A stretch of 64,000 nucleotides of DNA, taken from Magnetospirillum sulfuroxidans. GTDB taxonomy: Bacteria; Pseudomonadota; Alphaproteobacteria; Rhodospirillales; Magnetospirillaceae. The stretch covers positions 52,450 to 116,449 of the forward strand of contig NZ_JAGTUF010000013.1 of NCBI RefSeq assembly GCF_018224925.1, given 5' to 3'. This document shows, in pieces, positions 54,130 to 63,930 of the stretch; positions within the stretch are counted from its first letter, which is position 1, and every line of letters starts with the position of its first letter. The notes beneath the pieces were generated by a model. It was not told where the DNA came from. It did no database searches and saw only the letters and a list, made by a program, of their open reading frames with translations. The translations under genes were made by a program, and so were the position numbers.

Positions 54130-55979
54130 GGGGGACCGCAGGTGAAGGCATCGCCACGCCGAACCAACAGCTGACCGGAAAGATCCATGGGACAGCCCTG
54201 ATCCAGCCAAGGCCTGAGTTTATCGATCATGGGCGGGGATAACGACAGCGGCCAGACGATGTCGGTGGCCGCCAATTCCTGTTCCAAGGTAGTTCCGACG
54301 CAGTCATTGGGCACCAAGGCGTCCAAGCGCACCACTTCTCCCTCACCGGTTGCTAGGCAATAGGCGAAAGGCAAGGTCCGACCATCGGCATTCATTAAGT
54401 AATGGTAAGTTGGATAAAGTGGATACGCATAGGCGAATCGTGCCATTTGCAGAACCCGCGGCCGACCGTTCCACGAGGCGACAACCCGCCGCAACGGTTC
54501 TTCGGACGCCTTGATCGCCTGCCCTATGGCCGCAAATTCTCCACCGTTGATGCGTTGGCGGATTTCCACAAGACCACGATGCAGGAACCATACCTGACCC
54601 GCCGCCAACAATGCGGCAGCAGCAACCAGCACGGTGCCAAAACGGCGCGACGGGAACGGCACTCGTGGCAGCAGGGCATGGAACAGCAAGATCAAGCCCA
54701 ACACGTGCAAGACCCGAAGCGGCACCAGAATGTAACGCTGTAGTGAGGACAGGAAGAAATTGAAACTGTCAGGGCAAGTCTGGTAGCTCCAAAACAATAC
54801 GACATGATATAGAAGCGCATAAACTAACGTCGCCACCGTTACCTTCCGGGTAACCGTCGCCGCCAAACCAAAGGCCAGCCCCAATCCGGTGGCAACGCTG
54901 AGCGGCACCTTATACGAGGCATAATACTCCAGCGATGCCCGCACATAGGCCGATAAGGCCGAAGTGTCAGCCAGCAGATGCCTTACTCCCGATGCGGAGA
55001 GATAATTGTCTAGGCTGGTCGCGCAGTGGTCGCCATCCCCGGCCAAACGACTCCAGGCAAACCAGACGACCGTGAACGGCCCCAACGCCAGCAGCGCTTC
55101 CGTGGCGACTGTTCCCATCCGGCACCGCCATTGACGCCAGCCGACCACTAAAGGCCAACCCACCACCACCATCAAGGCGGGCACCAACAGAAGTGCCGCC
55201 GACTTGATCAGATAGGCGTGGGCCGTCACCATTCCAGCGGCCAACAGCAAAGATCGACGCTGGCACGGTTTGCCCAATTCCGCCCATAGGCAAAGCACGA
55301 ACACGGCGGCCACGGCGTAAATCTGAGGCTGTTCCGACATCAGGTTGAGCGGCAGCAGCTTCCAGGTAATCTCAACCGTCAACCCAAAGAGCACCAGCAC
55401 CCAGGCAGTGCGCCGATTGGATAACGCCCCGGCAAAGTCGAACAGCACGCCAAGGAAGGCCACATGCAGCGCGAACGGAAGGACGGACGCCATGTCCTCA
55501 CTGAACCGCCCGAGCATGATCGAAGGCAGCGCCAAAAGAGTGGGCCAAGCCTGGGGATAAGACGGCAGGGAAAACTGGATGTGCGGCAAGAAATCCCAAC
55601 GGGCTAGGTAAAGCTGTTTGGCCGCACGCAGCCAATTTATGAACTCATCGTCACCCCACGGCACATAGGCAACACCGCCATGGATCAGACCCAAAACGGC
55701 GTGGGCGGCCACCAGGACGACCAGAGGATGAAACAAGGCGTCATGTGACGGTGGGCGGCGCAAGACCCCACCCAGCCCAGCCACCGTCAGAGTCCAGACA
55801 ACCCCGGCCAACGGCAGGCCAGCGGCGGTATGAGCGAACAAAACGACCACGGAAACAAGGGCCACCCCCACCATGGCGCGGACACCCAGAGCACTTCGCG
55901 GTACGAGCCAGCCGCCCAAGCCCACGGCAACCAGCAGGAACACGGGGGCGACAAGTAAAGTGGCCAACTGCATCCCCAT
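54126..55979 (-). CDS. Large polytopic membrane protein, possibly GT-C glycosyltransferase
   Basis: The 617 residues have about twelve hydrophobic segments and a periplasmic-looking C-terminal ~170 residues. The first large loop has an acidic motif GGVAYVPWGDDEFINWL, which resembles GT-C catalytic loops. I do not recognise a precise family. GAGGT precedes ATG 55979, six bases after manC. It is translationally coupled to the flippase-like gene. A lipid-phosphate-sugar donor from the nearby GT2-type protein would fit, but this is inference. Confidence 0.7.
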   Translation of the reverse strand: MGMQLATLLVAPVFLLVAVGLGGWLVPRSALGVRAMVGVALVSVVVLFAHTAAGLPLAGVVWTLTVAGLGGVLRRPPSHDALFHPLVVLVAAHAVLGLIHGGVAYVPWGDDEFINWLRAAKQLYLARWDFLPHIQFSLPSYPQAWPTLLALPSIMLGRFSEDMASVLPFALHVAFLGVLFDFAGALSNRRTAWVLVLFGLTVEITWKLLPLNLMSEQPQIYAVAAVFVLCLWAELGKPCQRRSLLLAAGMVTAHAYLIKSAALLLVPALMVVVGWPLVVGWRQWRCRMGTVATEALLALGPFTVVWFAWSRLAGDGDHCATSLDNYLSASGVRHLLADTSALSAYVRASLEYYASYKVPLSVATGLGLAFGLAATVTRKVTVATLVYALLYHVVLFWSYQTCPDSFNFFLSSLQRYILVPLRVLHVLGLILLFHALLPRVPFPSRRFGTVLVAAAALLAAGQVWFLHRGLVEIRQRINGGEFAAIGQAIKASEEPLRRVVASWNGRPRVLQMARFAYAYPLYPTYHYLMNADGRTLPFAYCLATGEGEVVRLDALVPNDCVGTTLEQELAATDIVWPLSLSPPMIDKLRPWLDQGCPMDLSGQLLVRRGDAFTCGPP

Positions 55980-55985
55980 GTCGGG

Positions 55986-57380
55986 TTACCTCACACCCCG
56001 TCCATAATCGTCCTCTATGCGGACGATATCGTCTTCCCCAACATATTCACCCGACTGCACCTCGATGATCCTGAGCGGCAGCTTGCCGGGATTTTCCAAG
56101 CGATGGACCATTCCGGCGGGAATAAAGGTGGATTCGTTTTCCCGCAAGGTAAAGGTGTTGTCGCCACAGGTAACCAGGGCGGTACCCGTCACCACTACCC
56201 AATGTTCCGAACGATGCCAGTGCTTTTGCAGGGATAATTTTGCTCCCGGATTGACCTGGATGTGCTTGACTCGATAGCGTTGCCCGTCGTCTATGGTCTG
56301 AAACCAGCCCCAGGGCCGCCATGTCCGGCTGCCTTGGGTAGCCTCGGACCGACCGGCTATTTTTAACCGCTCCACCACCTTCTTCACGTCCTGGTCGCAG
56401 GTCTTGTCTGCCACCAGCACGGCGTCGTCGGTGGCCACCACGATCAGATCGCGCACACCGATGACAGCGACCAGACGATCATCGGCGCGCACATAACAAT
56501 TATCCACACCCTCGGCGATAACGTCGCCCAACAGCACGTTGCCCTTGTCATCGCGATGACTTTCCTGCCACAGTGCCGACCACGAACCGATATCCGACCA
56601 GCCCATGTCCACCGGTATCACGGCGGCGCGACTGGTGTTTTCCATCACCGCATAATCGATGCTTTCGCCGCTGATGGCGGCAAAGGGCTCCTCCGCCAAA
56701 CGGAAAAAGAACAGATCCGAGCTGCCCTGATCCAAGGCGGCGCGGCATTGCTCGACCATGGCCGGATGGTGCGCGACTAATTCGTCGAGATAGGTCTTGG
56801 CCTGGAACAAGAAGATGCCTGCATTCCACAGATACTGGCCCAAGGCAAGATAAGCTTCCGCCGTCTCGCGGTCCGGCTTTTCGACAAACTTTTCGACAGC
56901 GAAACCATCCCCCCGCTTGATATAGCCATAGCCGGTATTGGCCTCGGTCGGCTGGATGCCGAAGGTCACCAACTGGCCGGCTTGCGCCAAAGGGACCGCT
57001 TGGCTCACCGCTTGACGAAAGGCATCGACGTCACGCACCTGATGGTCGGACGGCATCACCAGCAGCAGGGACTCGGGCGTGGCCAGCAAGGCGGTGACCG
57101 CCACCGCCGGCGCCGTGTTGCGTCCCACCGGTTCGATGACGATGGCGCGCGGCTCCATCTCCAACTCGCGCAATTGCTCGGCGACGATGAAACGATGTTC
57201 CTGATTGCACACCACCATGGGCCGCCCGCCCAGGCGTCCCGCCGTTTCTTGCAACAAGCTCAGGTTTGAATTCAGCTTCAGTAATTGCTTGGGCCGCAGC
57301 TCGCGCGACAGCGGCCACAGCCGGGTACCGGCCCCACCGGACAAGATGACGGGAATCAGCGTCTCTGGATATTGGTTCAT
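55986..57380 (-). CDS. manC: Mannose-1-phosphate guanylyltransferase / mannose-6-phosphate isomerase (ManC type)
   Basis: The 464 residues combine a nucleotidyltransferase with VILSGGAGTRLWPLSRELRPKQLLKL (residues 11-36), a VMPSDHQV and FVEKPD core, and a C-terminal type II PMI cupin (VNPGAKLSLQKHWHRSEHWVVVTGTA, FIPAGMVHRLENPG). It makes GDP-mannose and isomerises fructose-6-P, supplying mannose-derived sugars. The start overlaps the epimerase stop (ATGA). With wecB it gives two nucleotide-sugar supplies in this region. Confidence 0.95.
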   Translation of the reverse strand: MNQYPETLIPVILSGGAGTRLWPLSRELRPKQLLKLNSNLSLLQETAGRLGGRPMVVCNQEHRFIVAEQLRELEMEPRAIVIEPVGRNTAPAVAVTALLATPESLLLVMPSDHQVRDVDAFRQAVSQAVPLAQAGQLVTFGIQPTEANTGYGYIKRGDGFAVEKFVEKPDRETAEAYLALGQYLWNAGIFLFQAKTYLDELVAHHPAMVEQCRAALDQGSSDLFFFRLAEEPFAAISGESIDYAVMENTSRAAVIPVDMGWSDIGSWSALWQESHRDDKGNVLLGDVIAEGVDNCYVRADDRLVAVIGVRDLIVVATDDAVLVADKTCDQDVKKVVERLKIAGRSEATQGSRTWRPWGWFQTIDDGQRYRVKHIQVNPGAKLSLQKHWHRSEHWVVVTGTALVTCGDNTFTLRENESTFIPAGMVHRLENPGKLPLRIIEVQSGEYVGEDDIVRIEDDYGRGVR

Positions 57381-58297
57381 CTGTCGTCCCGGACCATGCG
57401 GGCCAAGCCCGCCTGCAAGGAAAGTGGCGGTGTCCAGCCTAAGGCGCGCAAGGGGGTGTCGTCCACCACCAACGATTCCAACACCCGTTCGACCATAGCC
57501 CGGCGGCCCAGCAGATGGGCGGCCAAAGCCAACAGAACCGGTGGCACCGGCAACAGCCGCGGCGACCGCCCCAGGGCGGCAGCCAGGGTCCGAACCAGCT
57601 CGGCGGTGGACAAGTCGCCATCGTCTCGAATCAGAAACCTTCCTGCCGGACGATGGTCGAGCAAAAAGGCCACCGCGTCGGCCAAATTGTCGACGCCGAC
57701 CATGGAGCGCCGGTTACGAACTAACCCCAACGGCAAGGGCATTCCCCTGGCGACTGCCTTGATCAACACCGCCAGATTGCCCTTGGCCCCCGGTCCATGC
57801 ACCAGCGGCGGGCGCAAGACGGTCAGAGCCAGGCCATCCAGGGTGCGCAGACCCGCTTCCGCTTCGGCCTTGGCGATGCCGTAAGCATCTTGCGGATTAG
57901 CCGCGTCTTCAGCCCGGAACGGACAGTCGGGCGGCGTGCTTTCGCCGTTAACCTTGATGGTACTAATGAACAGGAAATACTTGACCCCGGCCTGATGCGC
58001 CTGTTTGGCCAGATGCAGGGTGCCGTCGCGGTTGACCCGGCGGAACACAGCCAACGGGTCAGCGGATCGGTCATCAAGAACATGGGCGCGGGCGGCGCTG
58101 TGGACCACCGCGTCGCAGCCGGACAAAGTCGCCAACCAATCGGTGTCCGGCCCCAAATCGCCGATGGGCAGGGTGTCCACCCCGGCCCAGGGACGCGGCC
58201 GACGCATGGGGGCCACCACCTGATGCCCCCGACGCAGCAATTCCGCCACCAGCCGTGATCCGACGAAGCCGCTGGCCCCAGTGACCAGAATTTTCAT
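57377..58297 (-). CDS. NAD-dependent epimerase/dehydratase (extended SDR)
   Basis: The 306-residue SDR starts MKILVTGASGFVGSRLVAELLRRG (Rossmann GxxGxxG) and has a YxxxK active-site pair in YGIAKAEAE. It carries VLRPPLVHGPGAKGNLAVLI and a C-terminal cap region. Sequences of this type sit beside WbpL/WecA-like transferases and act as UDP-N-acetyl-hexosamine 4-epimerases/reductases. The substrate is not fixed. It overlaps the GT4 transferase gene at 58294-58297 and manC at 57377-57380. Confidence 0.87.
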   Translation of the reverse strand: MKILVTGASGFVGSRLVAELLRRGHQVVAPMRRPRPWAGVDTLPIGDLGPDTDWLATLSGCDAVVHSAARAHVLDDRSADPLAVFRRVNRDGTLHLAKQAHQAGVKYFLFISTIKVNGESTPPDCPFRAEDAANPQDAYGIAKAEAEAGLRTLDGLALTVLRPPLVHGPGAKGNLAVLIKAVARGMPLPLGLVRNRRSMVGVDNLADAVAFLLDHRPAGRFLIRDDGDLSTAELVRTLAAALGRSPRLLPVPPVLLALAAHLLGRRAMVERVLESLVVDDTPLRALGWTPPLSLQAGLARMVRDDR

Positions 58298-59268
58298 GCT
58301 CGCCCCCCCCGCGACCACAGTTGCAACACGATCAGCAAAACCGCAACCGACACGATGGCAAGCCCACAGCCGAGCACGACCTGAGCGTTGGTGGCCAGCA
58401 TGGCGCAGCCGACCAAGGCGGCGTTGCCAATAGCGATGGCGATGGCCACCTGATCGTGGCGCTTGCCGCCTTGCACTGCCCGTTGATAAAAATGCTGGCG
58501 ATGCGGCTGCCATATTTTTTCCCCCGCCAGGGCCCGACGGCTGATGGTGATCGTGGCATCAGCTAGATAATAGGCAGGCAGGATCAGGGCGGCGGCCAAA
58601 TGGCCTTGAACCGCCAGCAGGATCAGCAATCCCCCCAATACATAACCGAACGGCACCGAGCCTGAATCGCCCAGAAACAATTTGGCCGGGTGCCAGTTAA
58701 ACAGCAGGAAACCAGCGGCTACAGCGGCAATGGCCAAGCCGGGCGCCGCCACGGCCACCCCACCGACCAAGGCGACACCCAATCCCAGGGAAATCGTTTC
58801 GATCCCGGTAATGCCGTCGATACCATCCATGAAATTGTACAGGTTGACGAACCACAGCCAGCACAACCCGGCCAGCAGGTGGTCGGCCCAGGCCGGCAGC
58901 AAACCCTGAAACACCAGGCTCTCCGCCGGCAGCAGCAGCAAAAAGATGGTAACAACCACCGCCTGGGCGGCAAAGCGCGGCACGGGCGGCAAACCCTTAC
59001 GATCATCGACCCAGGATATGGCCAGCAGCACCACCGCGCCGACCGCGAGCAAGCGGAAATCGGGCAGGGCCAGCAAGGCCAGCACCATCACCGGCGTGGT
59101 CGCCAAACCGCCGCCGCGCGGCGTCGGCAAGCTATGGCTGGAGCGTTCGTTGGGCAAATCCAGGATTTGCCGTTGGCGCAAATAGACCAGCACCCGCCGC
59201 GTCGCCAGCACCGTCAGGGCAAAGGCGGCCAGGGCCAAGCCACCCCCCATCTGCACCAAGAGGTCCAT
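58294..59268 (-). CDS. Polyprenyl-phosphate N-acetylhexosamine-1-phosphate transferase (WecA/WbpL-like)
   Basis: The 324 residues contain about ten membrane segments and the MraY/WecA family sites: PNERSSHSLPTPRGGG, VDDRKG, NFMDGIDGITGIE, LGDSGSVPFGYV and the cytosolic PHRQHFYQR loop. It transfers a HexNAc-1-phosphate to undecaprenyl phosphate and so starts a lipid-linked glycan. The ATG shares its A with the preceding gene's stop (TGATG). It is the initiating enzyme of this locus, with SDR and ManC downstream. Confidence 0.92.
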   Translation of the reverse strand: MDLLVQMGGGLALAAFALTVLATRRVLVYLRQRQILDLPNERSSHSLPTPRGGGLATTPVMVLALLALPDFRLLAVGAVVLLAISWVDDRKGLPPVPRFAAQAVVVTIFLLLLPAESLVFQGLLPAWADHLLAGLCWLWFVNLYNFMDGIDGITGIETISLGLGVALVGGVAVAAPGLAIAAVAAGFLLFNWHPAKLFLGDSGSVPFGYVLGGLLILLAVQGHLAAALILPAYYLADATITISRRALAGEKIWQPHRQHFYQRAVQGGKRHDQVAIAIAIGNAALVGCAMLATNAQVVLGCGLAIVSVAVLLIVLQLWSRGGRA

Positions 59269-61427
59269 CAATCCCCCAGAACGATCCGCCGTCCTTCGCG
59301 CAAGGACTCAAGCACGGCAATGGTGGCCCGCGCCGTTTCGACCAATTCAGCCTCATCCACCGGGGCTGGACCGCCGGCGGCGACGGCGGCGGCAAAGGCG
59401 GCCAGTTCGGCCCGATGGCCCTTGTCCTGCCCCATCCTGGCCTTTTCCACCCGCGTGCGGCCATTCTCGGTGATCGATAGGGTGAGGAAATTGTCGATAG
59501 CGATGACTGTTCCACCAGCGAAACACTCGAAGCGTTCCTTGGAGAAGGCCGAGTCGCCTTGGGCGGTGTAGATAATGGTGGCCAGCGAGCCATCGCGGAA
59601 CGTCAGGGTCACGGTCAGATCGTCGCAGCCGCCATGGCTGACCTGGGCGGCGTCGGCCTGGACACTGATGATGGGGGATGCCGCCAGGGCGCGGGCCAGA
59701 TCGACGAAATGGCAGACCTCACCCAGAATACGGCCACCGCCTTCTTCCGCCGCGTTGACCCAGCTTTCCGCCGGCAGCGCCCCGGCATTGACGCGCAGCA
59801 CCAGCATTTTCGCCCCCTGGTGGCGGGCCAGCAGCGAGACGGCCTCGACGATCATGGGGGCGAAACGACGGTTGAAGCCGACGGTGAAGAAGCCGGACGA
59901 GGTTTCGCGCGCGGCGATCACCTGATTGACCTGGGCGTGGTCCAGCGCCAACGGTTTTTCCACGATCACCGACTTGCCCGCCGCCAGACAACGGGCGGTC
60001 AGCTCGGCGTGATTGGAGTGCCGGGTGGCCACCAGCACCGCATTGATGGCCGGATCCTTGAGCACGTCGTCGATTTCGGTGGTGGCGCGGCCAAAGCCGA
60101 AAGCCTGAGCGGCATGGTCGGCGGTCTGACCGCGGGTGGTGCAGATGGTCTGGAAGGTGATGCCGGGCAGCCGCTTCAGTTCCGGCAGCAGCACGGTGCG
60201 GGCAAAGGCGCCGGCACCGATCACCCCCAGCACGCACGCCCCGGCGGCGGGATGCGCCTGATTGAATACCGGCGCCACGGCGGGCTTTGTTTCGCTGTCG
60301 TATTTAAGCACCACGCCCATGCTGGGTTCGCGCCGGGTGGTGACCAGATCATAGGCGTCTTCCGCATTGTCGAAAGCAAAGCGATGGGTGATGAGTGAGG
60401 CCACATCCAGACGCTGACGCAAACTGGAGCTCATCAGCCGGACGCATTCGCGCAGATTGTCGGATTCGGTCCAGCGCACCCAGCCCACCGGATACTTGAC
60501 GCCGCGCCCCTCGAAATCCTCGTCATAACGGCCCGGTCCATAGGAACGCGACACCATAATGCGCAATTCTTTTTTCATGAAGGCGGCATAGGGGAATTCG
60601 GTACCGGTCTTGCCGACCATGACCAGGGCAGCGCGGTCACGCGCCAATTCGGCGGCCAGTTCCAACGGTTCGGACGAATCGGTGGCCGCAGCGATCAGCA
60701 CGCCGTCACACCCCACACCGCCGGTCAGGGCCGCCACCGCTTCCGGCAGGCCAGCCTGACCCAACACCCAGGTCAGCTCGGCGCCATTGGCCTTGGCCAG
60801 AGCCAAACGCTGGGCGTCAACATCGATGGCGATGACCCGGGCGCCGGACAAAGCCAGCAATTGCGCAGCCAACTGCCCGACCAGACCGACGCCGAGGACC
60901 GCCACCACGTCGCCTAAGTGCGGCGCCAGATTGCGTACACCGGACATGGCGATGGAGGCCAAGGTGCCGAAACAGGCTTCGTCGTCGCTGACATCGTCAG
61001 GAATCGAGGCGACCAGATTGCGCGGCACCACGTTCAACTCGGCATGGTTGGCCAGACCAGCCCCAGCCATGGCCACGCGCTGGCCGATGTGGAAGGTTCC
61101 TTCCAGCCCCTTACCGATGGCCACCACCCGACCGGCGGCGGAATAGCCCAAGGGCAACGGCTCGTCGAGTCGGGCCATCACCGTCTTGAAGGTGGCCATC
61201 AATCCGTCGCGACGGGCCTTGTCGAGGACCTTCTTGACCAGATCCGGACGTTCCTTGGCCTTGCCGGCCAGCGACTTCTTGGCGAAGTCGATGACCATGC
61301 GCTCGGTGCCCGCAGAAATCAGCGAAGCCTCGGTGCGCACCAATACAGTACCCCCGCGCACCTTGGGCTCGGGAACCTGCTTCAGCGACAGCTTGCCCGT
61401 ACGGGCGCTTTGGATAACCTGTTTCAT
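59268..61427 (-). CDS. Two-domain oxidoreductase: zinc-type dehydrogenase fused to Gfo/Idh/MocA
   Basis: The 719 residues are a medium-chain dehydrogenase domain (residues 1-375; RTEASLISAGTERMVIDFAKKSLAGKAKERPDLVKKV, GYSAAGRVVAIG, VLGVGLVGQLAAQLL) joined to a GFO_IDH_MocA domain (VLGVIGAGAFARTVLLPEL, ATRHSNHAELTARCLAAGKSVIVEKPLAL, GFNRRFAPMI). Such fusions occur in capsule, O-antigen and heparinase-linked clusters and are assumed to oxidise or epimerise sugars, but no substrate is proven. It is divergent from wecB across 142 bases. Confidence 0.88.
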   Translation of the reverse strand: MKQVIQSARTGKLSLKQVPEPKVRGGTVLVRTEASLISAGTERMVIDFAKKSLAGKAKERPDLVKKVLDKARRDGLMATFKTVMARLDEPLPLGYSAAGRVVAIGKGLEGTFHIGQRVAMAGAGLANHAELNVVPRNLVASIPDDVSDDEACFGTLASIAMSGVRNLAPHLGDVVAVLGVGLVGQLAAQLLALSGARVIAIDVDAQRLALAKANGAELTWVLGQAGLPEAVAALTGGVGCDGVLIAAATDSSEPLELAAELARDRAALVMVGKTGTEFPYAAFMKKELRIMVSRSYGPGRYDEDFEGRGVKYPVGWVRWTESDNLRECVRLMSSSLRQRLDVASLITHRFAFDNAEDAYDLVTTRREPSMGVVLKYDSETKPAVAPVFNQAHPAAGACVLGVIGAGAFARTVLLPELKRLPGITFQTICTTRGQTADHAAQAFGFGRATTEIDDVLKDPAINAVLVATRHSNHAELTARCLAAGKSVIVEKPLALDHAQVNQVIAARETSSGFFTVGFNRRFAPMIVEAVSLLARHQGAKMLVLRVNAGALPAESWVNAAEEGGGRILGEVCHFVDLARALAASPIISVQADAAQVSHGGCDDLTVTLTFRDGSLATIIYTAQGDSAFSKERFECFAGGTVIAIDNFLTLSITENGRTRVEKARMGQDKGHRAELAAFAAAVAAGGPAPVDEAELVETARATIAVLESLREGRRIVLGD

Positions 61428-61569
61428 GACTGCCTTCGGAAAATCATTGGCTATATACTGTCAAGTGTCGGCAAACGGCAAAAGGAAATCCGGCGCGGTG
61501 AAGAGGCTTTTACCTAATGGGCCGGTCCTGTATGGTCGCATGAAAATTCATTCGCAGAGCCGCTCAAGC

Positions 61570-62679
61570 ATGCCTAAATCCCTGAGAAACGTTCTGTGCA
61601 TCGTCGGTGCTAGGCCAAATTACATGAAGGTAGCACCCATCCACGCCGCCTTGGCCGCCAGTGGCAGCTTTCGCCCTGTCCTGATTCACACCGGCCAACA
61701 TTACGATACGGAAATGAACGATGCTTTTTTCCGCGAGCTCGGCTTGCCTGCCCCCGATCTGAACCTGGAAGTGGGATCCGGCAGCCACGCGGTACAGACC
61801 GCCGAAGTAATGCGCCGTTTCGAGCCCATCGTCGATCAGACCGCCAATCCGGTGGTCCTGGTGGTGGGTGACGTCAACTCAACCCTGGCCTGCGCCCTTG
61901 TGGCGGTGAAAAAAAGTATCCCTGTGCTGCATGTGGAAGCGGGGCTGCGCTCGGGCGACCGCACCATGCCGGAAGAGATCAACCGCATCCTCACCGACCA
62001 GATGTCGGACATGCTGTTCACCACTGAACGCTCTGCCCTCGACAACCTGATCCGCGAAGGCATCGCCGCCGCCCGCGTCCATTTCGTCGGCAATGTCATG
62101 ATCGACAGTTTACGGGCCAATCTGCCCAGGGCGGTGCCGCCGACGCAAACCCTGGCCGTCCATGGCTTCGCCCAGCCGCCGGCCTTTGCCGTCGCCACGT
62201 TGCACCGGCCCGCCAACGTGGATGATCCCGACATCCTGCGCCGCCTGCTCGAAAGCCTGCACGCCATCGGCCAAAGCCTGCCGGTGATCCTACCGCTGCA
62301 TCCACGCACCAAAGGCCGCGTCCAGGCTGCCGGTCTTGACCATTTCCTTGATGGCTGCGCCATCCTGCCGTTGAGGCCGGCCAGTTATCTGACCATGCTG
62401 GGGCTGATGGCCCAAGCCCGGCTGGTGTTGACTGATTCGGGCGGAATCCAGGAAGAAACCACCGCCTTGGGCGTGCCCTGCCTGACCCTGCGCGACAACA
62501 CCGAGCGCCCCGTCACCATCAGCGAGGGCACCAATACCTTGGTCGGTCGTGACCCCGACGCCATTCTGACCGCCGCCCGCAATATTCTGGAAACCGGCGG
62601 CAAGCGCGGACGGATACCCGAATTCTGGGATGGTCGCGCCTCTGATCGCATCGTCGCCACCATGATCCAGGCATTATGA
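61570..62679 (+). CDS. wecB: UDP-N-acetylglucosamine 2-epimerase (non-hydrolysing) WecB
   Basis: The 369 residues interconvert UDP-GlcNAc and UDP-ManNAc. Markers are IVGARPNYMKVAPIHAAL, HTGQHYDTEMND, HVEAGLRSGDRTMPEEINRILTDQ and LTDSGGIQEETTALGVPCLTLRDNTERPVT. An ATG 30 bases upstream (61540) is in frame; neither start has a strong ribosome site, and 61570 gives the typical N-terminus. Its stop overlaps the next gene (ATGA). It supplies a ManNAc-type sugar, consistent with a WecA-like initiating transferase nearby. Confidence 0.94.
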   Translation: MPKSLRNVLCIVGARPNYMKVAPIHAALAASGSFRPVLIHTGQHYDTEMNDAFFRELGLPAPDLNLEVGSGSHAVQTAEVMRRFEPIVDQTANPVVLVVGDVNSTLACALVAVKKSIPVLHVEAGLRSGDRTMPEEINRILTDQMSDMLFTTERSALDNLIREGIAAARVHFVGNVMIDSLRANLPRAVPPTQTLAVHGFAQPPAFAVATLHRPANVDDPDILRRLLESLHAIGQSLPVILPLHPRTKGRVQAAGLDHFLDGCAILPLRPASYLTMLGLMAQARLVLTDSGGIQEETTALGVPCLTLRDNTERPVTISEGTNTLVGRDPDAILTAARNILETGGKRGRIPEFWDGRASDRIVATMIQAL

Positions 62680-63929
62680 CCAAAGCAATCAGCACAACCG
62701 GACTGACCGCCCCAGCTCTGTTCATGGTCGGGTTGTTGGGGCCACTTCTTGCCCTATTCGCCCCGCTCGGCATGGCACCATTATTCATTCTGATCGCCTT
62801 AGCCGGCTTACATGATTGTTGGCGTTTCCGCCTGTGGGCCCGCCTCGACCGCAGCTTATTGGCCATCCTTGCCGCCACCGTGCTGTTCGGTGCCATTTCG
62901 ACGCTGTGGGCCATCGATAAGACGCAAACCCTGAAAACCAGCCTAGTTCTGGGAGGTGAATTCTTGAGCGGGCTGTGTCTGCTGGCAGCAACCTCAATGC
63001 TGTTGCCGCAATGGCGGATTCGGCTCCTGTATGCCTTGGCTGCAGGCCTGTCGCTTTCCATCACAGTCTTGCTGCTTGAACATCTGACCCCAGGCTTTTC
63101 CGCCCAGGCCGGCAGCGACACGATTACCGCAGAATTACATGACAGCCGCCTGTCGTCCCTGTCGCGCGGCATAACCTTGATGGCCCTGCTGCTGGTGCCG
63201 ACGGCCTTGCCTCTATGGCGACAAGGCCTGCGCCTATGGGCAGTTCTGTTATGGTTGGGTGGAGCGGTGGCCATTGCCACCAGCCATTCCCTGGCCTCGA
63301 AACTGGTTCTGCCGGTTTCCACGATCCTTGTCCTGCTGTTCTGGCGGTATCCGCGTCTGACCGCCAGCCTGTGCGCCATCGGTACCGCCGCGATAATCCT
63401 CGTCGCTTTTCCGCTGGCCTTGCAGATCCCGCCGTCACAACAAGCCTATGATGACGCCCCCTGGCTATCGTCGTCATCGCACCACCGCTTGACCATTTGG
63501 CGGTTTTCCGCTCACAAAACCTTGGAAAAACCGTTTTTCGGTTGGGCTTTGGATGCGTCGCGAGTCATTCCCGGTGCCGATGACGAGGTTTTCTACGATA
63601 TCATCGTCAACGGCAATCAGCGGGCGTCCATTTCCGAAGCACAATTACCGCTACATCCCCATTCCGCTCCGATCCAGATCTGGCTGGAACTGGGCTTGCT
63701 CGGTGCCATTCTCGCCGCAGCCTTCATGGGCCGGGTATTCTGGACCTTGGGCCGCCAACCGGGACGGGTCGCCGCCCACACCGGCCCCGCCGTGGTCTCG
63801 GGCTTCATCATCGCCTGCGTCAGCTATGGTATCTGGCAGAGCTGGTGGCAAGGTACCCTATGGCTGAGCGTCGCTCTGATTGCCGTCCTTAACCTTGTTT
63901 CCGCTAAAGCTAGAGCATCGAGCCTTTAA
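62676..63929 (+). CDS. O-antigen ligase/polymerase-like membrane protein (WaaL family)
   Basis: The 417 residues have about ten to twelve hydrophobic segments. A large periplasmic loop near residues 260-330 (WRFSAHKTLEKPFFGWALDASRVIPGADDE, LPLHPHSAPIQIWLELGLLGAIL) carries the HPHS-type motif common in WaaL/O-antigen ligases. The family joins lipid-linked O-antigen to lipid A-core, or polymerises it. ATG 62676 overlaps the wecB stop. It ends the visible glycan cluster 71 bases before the window edge. Confidence 0.87.
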   Translation: MTKAISTTGLTAPALFMVGLLGPLLALFAPLGMAPLFILIALAGLHDCWRFRLWARLDRSLLAILAATVLFGAISTLWAIDKTQTLKTSLVLGGEFLSGLCLLAATSMLLPQWRIRLLYALAAGLSLSITVLLLEHLTPGFSAQAGSDTITAELHDSRLSSLSRGITLMALLLVPTALPLWRQGLRLWAVLLWLGGAVAIATSHSLASKLVLPVSTILVLLFWRYPRLTASLCAIGTAAIILVAFPLALQIPPSQQAYDDAPWLSSSSHHRLTIWRFSAHKTLEKPFFGWALDASRVIPGADDEVFYDIIVNGNQRASISEAQLPLHPHSAPIQIWLELGLLGAILAAAFMGRVFWTLGRQPGRVAAHTGPAVVSGFIIACVSYGIWQSWWQGTLWLSVALIAVLNLVSAKARASSL

Positions 63930-63930
63930 C

